Shown: positions 33,113 through 44,340 of the stretch, in pieces | Layout: every line of letters begins with the position of its first letter | Numbering within the stretch: the stretch's first letter is position 1 | From: Prosopocoilus inquinatus | Taxonomy: Eukaryota; Arthropoda; Insecta; Coleoptera; Lucanidae | DNA: 64,000 bases | Direction of reading: 5' to 3' | NCBI GenBank assembly: GCA_036172665.1 | Contig: CM069873.1 | Span: forward strand, 47,090,001-47,154,000 | Position numbers and translations under genes: made by a program | The notes under the pieces: model-generated | What the model was told of the DNA's origin: nothing | Database searches by the model: none | The model's input: the letters and a program-made list of their open reading frames with translations, nothing else

Positions 33113-33171
33113 TTTATTAGAATAAATTATAACCAAATAACCTAATCATGATGGGTGGGAAAATATGGAAC

Positions 33172-33450
33172 GTACTTTCTCAAAATAGTTCATCTATGCG
33201 TTGTTATATCGGGTGTTCAATTTGAAAGGGTTGTGATTCTTATTTTTTTTTATTTTTGAGGATATAAATTCCTTTAAGTCAGCTAATTTCAATGTTGATG
33301 CTTAATTTAATTTAATTTATAATCGAAAAACGTAATAATATATAGGGTGTTCAATTAAAAAAAAAAACTGTACCCTGTACTTTCTTAAAATAGTGCATCT
33401 ATGCGTTGCTATATTGGGTGTTCAATTTGGAAGGGTTACCATTGTAAAGT
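33172..33450. repeat. Two diverged repeats, 205 bp apart
   Basis: GTACTTTCT followed by AAAATAGTKCATCTATGCG and GGGTGTTCAATTTG occurs at 33172 and again at 33377 with a few changes. Likely a local duplication. Confidence 0.65.
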
Positions 33451-34140
33451 TTTTTATTTTTGAAGCTAAAAATCAGGTTAAATTACTAAAGATTCTCTAA
33501 TTTCCTGTTGATTCTGAATTTGTAAACAATTGCATTGCTAGTCAAAACATTTGTACGATCTTATTTTTTATTTTTTTAGCAGTATAGTATTTTGTATTTT
33601 AATTACTTATAACATAACTAATTAATAACAGAAAAATATTTTTTAATTAGTAGGCCATGTTCATAATGAAACATTATCTCTATATCCACTGCAAATTCAC
33701 AGATTCCTCATTCTGAGGAATAAATTCTGTGAAAGTCTTAGTAATGGCAAAAAGTACCAACCTTTTGATTTCGCTGGGACTAATCATTTTGTAGCAAAAA
33801 AATATGAGACCTATTGTGGGACATGCTGTATATTACTACATTAACGTTTATATGTTACAAATTCTAGCTAATTTGCGCTAATATGCAAATTTAAAAACTA
33901 TTTTAGTTTCATTTTCCTTTCATAATCCTTCTCTGATAACGCAGAACTTAACATAACATAACACGAGAAGTCTTTTGTTATTTTGGTTATGAACCGATGA
34001 ATGAATCGTAATTTAATTTTCACCGTCTGTTGTAAATGGTATTGGTATTATCTAAACAAATTTTCATAAAAATCTGTACACCTATGTAGCTATAGTAGCC
34101 ACGTCCAGTAGCTCCCATTAGATCGTTCCACTGTGCGCCG

Positions 34141-34174
34141 TGTTCCTTGGTGACGACAAGTCAACTTCTGGAAG
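34141..34174 (+). repeat. gypsy left LTR, first part
   Basis: TGTTCCTTGGTGACGACAAG and onward matches 50354-50395 with few changes. The LTR then stops at the transposon inserted at about 34175. The true 5' boundary is uncertain. Confidence 0.6.
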
Positions 34175-36153
34175 TATAAAAATGCGATTACTACGTTCGT
34201 CATATAGTAGCCGTATTCAAGAAATTTGTTAGCGCCACAGCTCTTCTAGGTAATGTTAAATTCAAGCAAATGGTACTTATACGCTTTGGCGAAATTAGCG
34301 CTTTCACCTTAATGTGCGGATTATTTGTAATTCCTAGGAAGTATTACTTATCTATATTTGATTGCTGTTTGCTATATAAATATATTTCCATTAAGAATAA
34401 CCTCAGTAATAGACTTCATTCTGAAGTGAACATCATTATTCAACTAGTCTTGTGTTTAGTCGTATAAGTGCTGAAATAAAAAGATGTGGCGTCCTTGGGA
34501 TCACTGTGATAGTGATAATATGGAAATTCATGAGGAGGAGATATTACAAGATGAACTTCCCGTCTCAGAGGATTATCATAGAGGAAATAGTAGTGCTCGA
34601 CAGAACCTTCATTTACCAGTAGAAGCTAAACGTATCGTTTTGAATGTATTTAAGTATCTGAGAGATACTGAAAACGGCAAAGCTACTATAAAAAAACATT
34701 TCAAATGACAGGTGTTCCTTGCACTTCTGTATGGAGAATTCTTAATGAAGACATTCATTATAGGAAAATTAGGCTTGATAAAGGTGTTCTTCGTAGCTTA
34801 GTTATTGAGAAGCATGCTCATGTAGTGAGAATATTTATTTCTGACATGTACAAAGGAAAATTGGTACCAACTCTAAGAGGTTTACAGGAAAAAATTCTTA
34901 CTGATGATCGTATTGGCATTCACTGCGCAAAAGAGACCATAAGATCATTTTTACGGAAGATTGGCTTTACCTACAGTACGATAAATAAAAGACAGGTTAT
35001 TATGGAATCTCCGAAAATAAGCGAGTGGCGGTATAATTATTTAAAGGAAATGAAGAGACTTTGAGATGAAGGGAAAACGTTTTATTTTCTCGATGAAACG
35101 GGGTTTGATAGCCACGATGTATTGAAAAAAAGTTGGACAGATCATTCAGAAAGATGCAGATTCGATGTTTCAGTTTCAAAAGGAAAACGAATTATTATTC
35201 TGCATGCGGGATCGGAATACGGTTGGGTGCCGAATGGATTACTATTATCAGCTAAAAATATCTCAGATGCGAAACTCGATTACCATGAAGACATGACGGG
35301 AAATCTTTTCTATAAATGGTTTAAGGACAGTTTCATTCCAAATATTGTTCCCAACAGTGTTATAATTATGGACAACGCAAGCTATCATTCTATACAAAAT
35401 GAAAAAATACATTACTCTAACTCTAGAAAAGGTGAGATTATGGAATTTCTTTTTGAAAAGGATATATTTTTTGAAGAAAATTATACAAGAAAACAACTTT
35501 TAGAAATTGTTAAGGCTTTTACGTTCAAAAAAGATTATGCAATCGATACTTTGGCTAAGGAATATGGACATCAAGTTATCAGACTACCTCCATATCACTG
35601 CATTTTAAATCCTATAGAATTGATTTGGGCCAACTTGAAATGTAATATAAGAAAAAATAACAAAAATCCTCAATTTAGTAATAGAGTACTTGGATTAATA
35701 AAAGAGGAAGTTAATAAAATCGGTGCAGAAATGTGGGCCAAGTGTATTCAACACGTAGTAAAAGTAGAAGACAACTACCGATCAGAATTTGTTGAAGACT
35801 TCATAATACATTTAGGGGACGATAGTAGTACCGAAGATAGTGAGAATGAAATGAGTGAAACGTAAAAATATAAAATTGTTATTGAATTTGTTATAACTGT
35901 TTGTATATATAATGCTTGAAATTAATTAATTTTTAATTTCATTTAATATTGCCTTTATATCTATAAATCTAATTCATAGTTTTTAATATCTGAATAATTT
36001 AAGAAATTACATCGTAAAATTTAAAGTACGGATCTGCAAGTTTCTGTTAGCGCGTGCCGCATTTACTGCAGGGGGTGCTTCTGGTGCCATAAACGACCCT
36101 TAAAGTGAACTAGTCCTAACGACCGTATATTCCAAATAACGTTGGACAAACTA
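34175..36153 (+). mobile_element. Tc1/mariner-superfamily transposon with wide DDE spacing
   Basis: It separates two parts of the gypsy LTR that are contiguous at 50354-50507, with TA at both junctions. It carries one damaged transposase (34484-35865). Terminal inverted repeats are not obvious, and about 16 bp of the LTR are missing at the junction, so the exact ends are uncertain. Confidence 0.65.
34484..35865 (+). pseudogene. DDE transposase with ~81-residue D-E spacing
   Basis: Three pieces: 34484-34708 (N-terminal, with LPVEAKRIVLNVFKYL helix), 34705-35064 (helix-turn-helix and linker, RGLQEKILTDDRIGIHCAKE) and 35065-35865 (catalytic). The catalytic residues are visible as FLDETGFD, IIMDNASYHS and LNPIELIWANLK. 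Eighty-one residues separate the second Asp from the Glu, far more than the 34-41 of usual mariners and close to the reported DD82E (Sailor) group of IS630-Tc1-mariner. One frameshift near 34705 and one TGA stop at 35062-35064 inactivate it. It would have cut and pasted the host transposon. Confidence 0.85.
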
Positions 36154-36256
36154 TAAGAACTGCCCTGCCTCGTTCTATGTACACACGCTACGGTTTATCT
36201 AGTGATTGAATACAGCTTTTGACCACCCAACGCAATAATAATTTTACCTCGTAATA
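36154..36256 (+). repeat. gypsy left LTR, second part
   Basis: TAAGAACTGCCCTGCCTCG and the following sequence match 50406-50507. It ends CTCGTAATA just before the primer-binding site. Confidence 0.7.
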
Positions 36257-36259
36257 AAC

Positions 36260-36300
36260 TGGTGCCTAACGTTGTAATAAACTGCCGCCCCAACGTGGTT
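36260..36300 (+). promoter_or_regulatory. gypsy primer-binding region
   Basis: TGGTGCCTAACG follows the LTR by three bases, and GCCGCCCCAACGTGG repeats the motif about 25 bp later. Both resemble the lysine-tRNA type site TGGCGCCCAACG; the pair suggests a small duplication. Confidence 0.5.
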
Positions 36301-36531
36301 ATTTTTTCAATGAGGGTGTGCCAAAATTTTGATCTAATCGTGGTTCGTAATTTTGTTCTTTCAATTTAAATTGGTTCAAAGTAAAGATTACATTCCGGAT
36401 ACCTCCAGGAACGTGCTGTATTTTTTTTTTTTTTTGGAAGGGGGTAAAAATATATGAGAATATGTTTTGTTTCACTTTCCTCATTTTGCAGTTTCGGTTT
36501 CAAATTGTTTTTCGAATATTGTACGGTCAGC

Positions 36532-37750
36532 ATGGACTTTAAATTAGATGTAGGGTGTTTGACTCAGCAGGATATGAACTTAAGATTAGGGGCTGTAGTG
36601 GATGTGGACTCAATGGACGAACAACGTAAGGCTCTAAGATCTTGTATTAAATTAGAAAAGAGACATACCCTGAAACGACCTGCTTATCCGTTCGCTTTTA
36701 AGGAAGATTATGAAGCTCGTAATAAAAAATTAACCGAATTACATTATTTAGTTAGTGGTTTATGTAACAGTACTACTAGTTATCAATGGACAAAATTGAC
36801 TCCAAATTTGCTCACATTTTTGCCCGGTTTAATTCAGCTGTCACTTCCTCTGCAGAACAAGAAGCTCTTCGTTCGGGATTATTAGTTCGCCTTGTAACCT
36901 TGTCATCGGATCTTAAACATCGTGATAAAGCTTTAGGTCACTGTTTTCGCTCTAAACAAACCCATTTCAATTCGTCAGTGTTTGCACCACCTGCTAATAC
37001 TTCTTCTCCTGTTGCAAGTACTTCTGATAGCTCTGATGGCGAATCAACCTCGGCTGTAGTCTCGGTCAAACCGTACCTGTTCGAGATTGGAATTTATTTT
37101 TCTCAGGTAATATTAAAGAAACCAGAAATATTTCTAAATCCGTTCTATTTTCTTACGCTGTCGAATTATTTAAAGACAAAGCTTTAGCTCTATGACAAGA
37201 AATTATTAGAGGAAGTTAAACATCGTACACAAGGTTCTTCCGAATCCATTGGATTATATCTAGCTGTCATGCAAAACTTGTTTTCTCGGTTGAATACCAG
37301 AAACTCAACAACTTAAAATTTTATTACGTAGCCCCCTACTACCAAGGCCAACTAGGGTTAATTGAGGTTAACTCCATTGCACAACTTCTTAAAGTTAGGT
37401 AGACAGATAGAAGCTAAGAAGGCATCGATGGATTCTTATGTGCCTCAACCAAAGCGTCACCTTTCCCTTGAACCTGACTTAGCTTATGTATCATCGGAAC
37501 CTTCAACTTCATGGATCATCGGTTGCTTCTTCCTCAAGGAAGACTAGGATACTTATCTAAAAGGTGTACTCAACCTAGGAAAGATCATTGTTATCGTTGC
37601 GGGGGACCTAATGTGACGGTGAAATCTTGTCCTAAATGCTCTTTAAACTCCCAAACATTGCATTCAATTCTTAACTTGGTAGATGAATCGGTCCAATTTT
37701 CAGAAAAATATTGTTCTTTCAGATTTTGTACCCGCTCATGTCAGAAATGA
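36532..37750 (+). pseudogene. gypsy gag with zinc knuckle
   Basis: Starts MDFKLDVGCLTQQDMNLRLG and runs open to 36885; an overlapping frame (36786-37187) continues it, then more frame breaks. Near 37580-37650 HCYRCGGPNVTVKSCPKC gives a zinc-binding cysteine cluster at the gag C-terminus. The protein would form the virus-like particle. The start chosen is the second ATG of the open frame, because the residues before it look like leader. Confidence 0.7.
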
Positions 37751-37870
37751 CGAACGTCCCTATCTTCAAATTTCCATTTTGGGCAAGTCCTTTCTCGGTT
37801 TATCAGACACAGGTGCTTCTCGAACCATAGTAGGAGGTAGAGGTTGGAACCAATTATAAGATATGGGATT
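37751..37870 (+). pseudogene. gypsy aspartic protease
   Basis: Frame-broken text RPYLQISILGKSFLGL then SDTGASRTIVGG shows the DTGA active site of a retroviral-type protease. It lies in a different frame from the zinc knuckle, about 100 bp downstream. Confidence 0.75.
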
Positions 37871-38149
37871 ATCCTTGTACGGTTGCAAACAGTCAAATTT
37901 GCTAAGGTATTTGAACTATCAGTATCCCAATTAAACTTCGAGATCGAATTAGGGTCCTAGATCTTTTAGCAGTTCCTAAACTTGCATATGGTCTCATTTT
38001 GGGTGTTTTTTTCCAAGCTATAGGTATTATACCTGACTTGCGTGCTGATGAATGGACTTTAGCAAGGACACCGAATCTAGTTGTTTAATCAACTCAATCA
38101 CTTCCTATTTGAACCTCACTATGGACCAACAACTCGAGTTATCAAATGT

Positions 38150-38850
38150 ACTCAGTGGAACCTTCTCTGAAATGGATCCCAGTCGTTTAAGTTGTATGAA
38201 TATAGTGGAACATGACATTATCGTTGATATTACCTATTAAACAACGATACTACCCGTTGTCACCTGCGATGAAAAATGTTGTAGATCGGGAATTGTCTTC
38301 TATGTTAGCGGAAGGGATTATTGAGAGATCAAACAGTCCTTGGTCTTCACTTATCGTGTTAATTCCAAAAAAAGACGGTTCATATCGTTTTTGCGTTGAT
38401 TATCGCAAACTTAATCGGGTTACTCGCCAAGATGCAAATCCTTTACCTTATGTATCGAGTACTTTGGACAAACTTCGAGATGCAAATTTTTTTCAACTTT
38501 AGATACCAAATCAGTATACTCAGATTCCTGTAGTCAGAGATTCTTGAGCTTTTACCGTCCGCTTTTACCGTCCCGAATAGTGGTTTCTATCAATTTACAC
38601 GAATGCCGTTTGATCTTCACAATGCCCCTGCCACATGGCAAAGGTTTATTGATAGAGTCATTGGCGCTGATTTAGAACCGCATGTCTTCGCCTATCTTGA
38701 TGACATTGTGATTGTTACCCAAACTTTTGAACATAGGCAAATCCTATAGGAAGTTATGAATCGACTAGTTAAGGCTGGTCTGACCCTAAGTATAGAGAAA
38801 TGTACTTTCTGTTCAGAGGAATTAAAATATCTAGGCTTTGCTTTTACATA
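38150..38850 (+). pseudogene. gypsy reverse transcriptase
   Basis: The frame 38212-38502 holds RELSSMLAEGIIERSNSPW, IPKKDGSYRFCVDYRKLN and NPLPYVSSTLDKL. After a stop, other frames give FYQFTRMPFDLHNAPATWQR and VFAYLDDIVIVTQTF (the YLDD active site), then LTLSIEKCTFCSEELKYLGF. The thumb is followed not by RNase H but by a hammerhead repeat block, so RNase H and the integrase N-terminus are missing. Confidence 0.85.
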
Positions 38851-38854
38851 GAAG

Positions 38855-39345
38855 CTTTAAAAATTTTGTTGCAAATCGTTTTTGATTGCAGTGAAAACCT
38901 CGAGCAGCCTCTGTACAGCTGTTTCAGCCCTGTTGATAAAACAGCGACATCTTACGATCGCTTTTTGACCTGACATTGCAGTAGGATAACAAACTGAAGC
39001 GGTTTGGCTACATAATAAGCTACCCCATGCAAGGCGGCCATGCTTGCTGTCAAAGCATAATGAAAGTTTAAAAAAAATTTGTTGCAAAGCGTTTTTGATT
39101 GCAGTGAAAACCTCGAGCAGCTTCTGTACAGCTGTTTCAGCAGAGACGTAATTCGACATTTTCACTGCAAACCAAAAACGACTGGTCCAATTTATTCGCA
39201 AATGCGAAGTAATAGTGAGGAACAAATAAAACAGCGACATCATACGATCGTTTTTTGACCTGACATTGCAAGCATGGCTGCCTTATACGGGGGACTTACT
39301 GAGTAGCAAATCCGCTTCAGTTTGTCTATCCTATTGCTGATTGAT
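38855..39345 (-). repeat. Degenerate hammerhead repeat block in gypsy pol
   Basis: About one and a half minus-strand units of the 312-bp repeat, diverged from the others, with a short rearranged piece at the right. The ribozyme near 38905-38930 is cut off before its core, and the one near 39105-39165 has lost stem II. It replaces the RNase H region, so a deletion accompanied or followed it. No clean target duplication was found. Confidence 0.8.
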
Positions 39346-39347
39346 TC

Positions 39348-40068
39348 GTGTATATTTTAGTGATTTCGGATTGCTTTAGCAAATTTACTCTTTGTTTTCC
39401 CTCGCATCAGGCTACTGCTACTGCGGTTGTTAAACATCTGGAAAATGATATCACCCTCGTATTTGGTGTTCCTAGAATTGTTATCTCCGACAATGGCGTT
39501 CAGTTTCGGTCGAAAGAATATACACAGTTATCGTCGAAACCCCGGTACACTTTGTACTACACGTATTCCCCACAGACAAATCCTACCGAGCGTGTTAATC
39601 GCCTCAATAAAACGATGTTAATCTCGTATGTCTCTGACAAACAGAAAGAGTGGGATAAATATTTGCCTAAGGTTGCATGCACACTACGTACCGCTAAGCA
39701 CGAAGTTACTGGAATGACACCGTATTTCATCAATTTTAGTCATGATATGTCGCTCAGAGATCGATAGTACTCCTAAGGATGAAACCGCGGAATTCGTACG
39801 GAAGTTAGTGAAGCGTTCTAATGCCTTCGCGACTCTGTATAAGGATAACAGGCATTTACTAAGGCCAGGGCGCGCTATGATCTTCGTCGACGCCCTGTAC
39901 ATATCGTTTCGGACCAACTTGTTTGGCGTAGGAATTTTGTCCTCTCTGATGCATTTCTCAAACGACAAATTTGTTGGACCGTTTCGAATAAATAAACGAC
40001 TCTCTACGGATACATACGAATTAAAAGATCCTGATGGTAATGTGTTACCTGGTACTTGGCATTGTTAA
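39348..40068 (+). pseudogene. gypsy integrase
   Basis: 39348-39767 carries the core: VISDCFSKFTLCF (first Asp), RIVISDNGVQFRSKEY (second Asp) and SPQTNPTERVNRLNKTM (Glu). A frameshift leads into 39742-40068 with the C-terminal domain KFVGPFRINKRLSTDTYEL. All three catalytic residues remain; the zinc domain upstream is lost. Confidence 0.85.
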
Positions 40069-42155
40069 CACTTGAAACCTCAACCCGACATTTTTTCATT
40101 CGTCCTGCAGATTGGGTCTCTTGGAATACTTCTGCTGTATTCACTGCATATCGTAAAAGGCTAGTAAAAGTGTCTTAATTAAGTTAGATTAAGTGGGTTT
40201 TATGGTTCTCATTTGGGGATTTGTGTATTAGGCCTCGTCTTAATTTAGGGGAATACATTCCGGTAGTTTGGGTTTTCCTTGGGATTTTGGTCATTGATTT
40301 CTTTCTTGGATATCTCTTGTTGATAAATTTGTCGTGAGACCTTGTTTGGTATTTGGAGTAAATTTTTATCGTCCGTTTTGGAAATTTGCGCACACTTCTC
40401 CTAATGGTAAACATTTACGTTATAATTTTAACGTTGGTTTTCTTGCCTCACGTTTGTGAACTTCCTTCAATTTTGGTTTCTTCTTTTACCTACTGGGAGA
40501 AACCATTTTTCTTTGTTTGCGTGTATTTCATTTTGAAGAGTAACCTCTGGATATTCTAGATTTTCTCCAATTTTTTTGACTTTGCTCCTCTTGAAAGTCT
40601 GTAGCTTCGGAAGAAATTTTTCCTTAAGTAAAATTTCTGCTAAGTGAGGGTGAAGTTGTTATGGGCCTAATTTGCCTCGGCTGCGTAACACTGGTTGCGT
40701 TTTGTCACCTAAACCCGTCCATTCCTCTCTTGGGTTTTTGTTTAACTTTGCCGATACAGATTCTGACTTTTTCCAAACATTTCGCCCCGTAGTTACTTAG
40801 GTTAGCTTCTAACTGTTTTACTGCTTATACTGAGCGAGTTGCACTCTCTATTTTAACCGCGTCATCGAGTTTTCGACAAAAACATCTTTGTAATTTTTTT
40901 ATCAAACGAGTGGCCATGTTCCTTCCTCAGTGTTGCCACCAATTTTCAACTTTGTTACGGTCGAAGTGGCTTGGTAAATCTTTCTGTTAATCGAATGGTA
41001 GCCCTGATCTCCCCTTTATCCGCGCGGCCATATCGCTTGCATTTCAGTGTAAATCTGTCTATAGTGTGGGGAACACGTCGTTTGTGTGTAGGCATACTGA
41101 AGCCTTAGCAGCTGTTGAAGCTATTGTTATGTGACGTAATCACCTTCCCCCTGTTGAATTGTTGTTCTTTGCTGTTTGAAAAACTCTTGGTGTGAAGGTC
41201 AGTTGTTCTTTTGGATTGTTGTGAAACTGACTTGGTGAGTTTTTTTGTCGCCCTTGTAGACAAGTTGTATCTCGCTTCTGATTGCGACAACACTTACATT
41301 CTACGCGCTTCGTTAAATTTCGGGTACCTGTCCGTCGTAAAGAAGTCTGTCCTTTCAAAGTGAAGTTTCGAATTCCGTTCAAGCGACTTTGTTTCGGCCG
41401 AAGGCTGGTGTCGTACCTTGAGGACGACTTCCGAAGGAGAAGGGACGATTCTCCATATAGCGCCGTAGGTCCTGCCATCAAGGTAACCGTTTATATTTTT
41501 TTCATCGGCACTCCGGATTGTTCATCGATACTTAGTTACAAACTCGTCTTACAAGATACCGTTATATTCTCGTAACCGACGTGCAACTTTGATTGCCTAA
41601 TTCATGTCTCACCTTGCATCAGTCAAGGCAATTGAATTTGTTTTAAGTTATTTTTTTTTTATCTGTGGTGTTTGGCCAACGGGGTCCTAAGTCACAGACT
41701 ATAGACTTATCAGGACTTCAGGAGCGGGAGCGTATTTTGGTGTGTGTAAGTGTTCCACGGCTCTTTTACTTCCGAACCTCCTCGCCGTTGAAGGGGAAGC
41801 AGTATCGAATTTTCTCCCTAACACTGAAGGGTATCTGAAGTGAGTAACGACATCTGAGAAATATCTCGAGCGGGTGCGACCCCACGACCTTACGATTGCT
41901 AGGCCGGTCCCTTACCACTGGACTGTTTAAGCGTTCACATAATCGTGATATATGTTTTAAAATTTAATTTGAATTAGAACTCTTTTTGTTCCCTTGAAAA
42001 TATTCAGAAATTTTCGAAAATGAATTCCAGGCAGCAAGTTGAAAATCGTTGGTTTTTTCTTTAAAACTTACTTATTTGGGAACAAACAATTCTCCCCTCG
42101 TGGATTTTGGCACCGCTCAACTACAGAAATTTAACGTTGAGATATTTAAAACTTT
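40069..42155 (+). other. 3' noncoding part of gypsy element
   Basis: No envelope-like or other protein recognised; frames at 41140-41575 are unsupported. It includes a tRNA-like SINE scrap at 41868-41935 and ends at the CATT target of the nested gypsy element. Confidence 0.5.
41868..41935 (-). repeat. tRNA-like SINE fragment
   Basis: The minus strand has GTCCAGTGGTAAGGGACCGG (A-box-like D arm with a GTCC/GGAC stem), an anticodon-arm-like CGGCC/GGTCG pair and GTGGGGTCGCACCCGC (T arm, B-box-like). The anticodon loop is too long and no acceptor stem closes it, so it is tRNA-derived rather than a tRNA gene. Confidence 0.5.
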
Positions 42156-42159
42156 CATT

Positions 42160-42299
42160 TATAAGCAACAATTATAATTCGCCTTTATTCAGTAACTTTT
42201 ATATAAATTATTTTCTTAAACGTTGTGCCTTCCTTTTTTATCCAACGCCTGCTTTGTGTTTGCCGCACTTGCAATCCGCCGTTTCAGTTGTTGATTACA
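42160..42299 (-). repeat. nested gypsy 3' LTR
   Basis: On the minus strand it begins TGTAATCAACAA and ends TTATAATTGTTGCTTATA. It matches the other LTR over its whole length. Confidence 0.88.
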
Positions 42300-42450
42300 G
42301 TCGGCCGGGCTACTGAACTCCACGTCCTCGTGGAGTGGCTGCTCAAAATTCCTGTAACAAATTCAAGAGAACAAACAGCATTAAATTTTGTCCGTATTCG
42401 GAGTTTATATATTAGTCTCCTTAAAATATACCTATAAAATCTAAAAAAGA

Positions 42451-42550
42451 AACTTGGTAGCCTAGACGTAACTTTAGTCTGACTAGAAAACTTTATCCTC
42501 ATTAACTTGATAGCCTAGACGTAACTTTAGTCTGACTAGAAACCTTTGTC
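42451..42550. repeat. 53-bp tandem duplication near gypsy 3' end
   Basis: AACTTGRTAGCCTAGACGTA with the following CTTTAGTCTGACTAGAAA occurs twice, starting at 42451 and 42504. Confidence 0.85.
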
Positions 42551-43662
42551 ATCATTAGCCTCCGTCTCCTCGTCGGATTCTGAGCTTACTATTACATCAA
42601 AAGGTTTTATCTTGTCAAGGGAATCGATACCCTTGTAACTTTTCTGCGATCGAAAAGATCCTTTCGGGTCTTTGACCACATATCGATCGTGGTCCAGAAC
42701 TCTCATGATAACAAACGGACCACCATACTTAGGCAGGAGTTTCTTACTCACCTTGATTGCTGGTTACGAACGTACGTACCAACACTTATTGGCCTTCTTG
42801 GAACTTTTGGCCTGCACGTCGTTGTGCATCAAATAAAGCTTTCCGTTTGCTTTGCAAGGTGTCGATACGAGCTTTAGCTTTAGCTCGGATAACAGGTAAA
42901 GCGCTATCGATATTTGATCTCAGAGCTATCTCGTTTGCTAAGACCGCGTCTCCAGCTCCTCGTGGAGTATATCCGAAGAGCAACTCGTATACCGATTTTC
43001 CTGTGGATGAATTCGTCGTAGAATCCAATCCCCATCGCACTGTTGCTACCACTTCGTTCCGTCTCTCCTCATCGACCGTAGATGAGGCGAGCGAAGACAG
43101 AATGGTACGGTTGTATCGTTCAACCTGACCATTCGCTCTTAAGGTGGCACTTGCGTTTAACACATGCCTAATATTCGATTTTTTACAATACTCCTTAAAC
43201 TGTTTGTTCGTGAAGCAACTACCTCTGTCTGAGACGATCCTTCGCGGTACTCCAAAATTTTACGCCACATTAATTAAAAAAGTTGATGAAAGGTAGTACC
43301 TTCGTAGATGGGACCGCCTTCATATAAACGAACTTTGTAAAGGCATCGACTATCACTATTAAATAAGCATTGTTTCGCTTAGATTTCACGAATGGCCTCA
43401 AATCATCTGTATGAAATGTGTTAAAAGGTACCGTGAATTTTTCAATGGGGTGCATGTAGCCTGGTTTCTTCCCTCCTGCTTCTTTATTGTATAGACACTG
43501 CAGGCAGTGTGTACTTCTTAACATACCTCCGCATGCCGGAAAATCAGTACAGTTTCGAAGTGGCAGACATAGTTTTGTCAACAGCCAAATGACCATTACC
43601 ATCATTGAAATGGAACGTAATTTGCCGTCGTACTTCTCTAGGTACCACCCATGTATCTCCAT
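42536..43662 (-). pseudogene. nested gypsy integrase
   Basis: Pieces at 43662-43270 (zinc region CLQCLYNKEAGGKKPGYMHP, then FHTDDLRPF and YLIVIVDAFTKFVYMKA with the first Asp), about 43250-43170 (RRIVSDRGSCF-like text with the second Asp) and 43163-42786 (ASATLRANGQVERYNRTILS with the Glu). 42751-42536 gives the C-terminal KYGGPFVIMRVLDHDRYVV domain. Frame breaks near 43265 and 43165 separate them. Confidence 0.88.
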
Positions 43663-43899
43663 CGTCTGTAAATCGATACAATCTATTATTCACCAGTCTG
43701 AACCTCTTATGTATATCGTGTTCTTTGTTATCGATTGGGTTTCTTTTAAGCGTTTCGATAAGGAATTTACATCAATCGTTACCTATTTGGGCGTTTTAAC
43801 CCAATCTCCTTCGTAGATATCTACTACATTGATCTCTGTTACTTGCCAGTCAACAGGGTTTCCACTCAGAGCGTCTGCGTGTGACATTTTGTGTCCATA

Positions 43900-44340
43900 T
43901 CGGTACTCAACCTCGAAGGTGTATTCTTGTATACATAGCTACCATATTTCAATTCGTGGAACCAAGTCTTTTTTCGATGGCGTTGTTCGAATTGCATTGC
44001 AGTCGGTTACCACCTTAAACTGTATCTGAATTAAATATATCCTGAAAGCCTTCAATGTATATACAACAGCCATCGTTTCCAGTTCGTAAGAGTGATATCT
44101 CTGTTCTTCTTTGGTCGTTTGTCTGAAGTAATAGAGTACCGGACGGAGCGTTTTATCTTTCTGCATCTGCAGTAAAATTCCACCAATCCCCCACTTTGTG
44201 GCATTGGTGTGAACTTCTGTCGCAAGTGTGGGTCATAAATAGCCAACAAGGTCGAAATGTCAAATTTTCTTTGAGAGTTTCGAAGGCTCTATTTTGCTCG
44301 TCACTCCATGTGAAACTGACATCCTTCTTCGTTAACTTCG
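43900..44340 (-). pseudogene. nested gypsy RNase H
   Basis: Frames at 44249-44052 and 44166-43939 together read LAIYDPHLRQKF, RPVLYYFRQTTKEEQRYHSY and ELETMAVVYTLKAFRIYL, then FKVVTDCNAI, the gypsy RNase H pattern with ELE and TDCNA catalytic residues. A frameshift lies near 44150. Confidence 0.8.

Larger units (their letters stand above)
31196..34140. other. Long AT-rich stretch, no gene recognised
   Basis: No supported coding sequence. It contains a tRNA-like hairpin (32946-33112), a pair of 205-bp spaced repeats (33172-33450), and single MITE-like ends such as ACAGGGTGGCCCA near 31736. The frame at 32508-32702 is unrecognised. Confidence 0.5.

Noticed and set aside
41140..41575. Envelope-like gene at the 3' end of the gypsy element
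   Set aside because: Overlapping frames on both strands, no signal peptide, transmembrane segment or cysteine pattern.
41868..41935. Functional tRNA gene
   Set aside because: No acceptor stem and an overlong anticodon loop; treated as SINE-derived.
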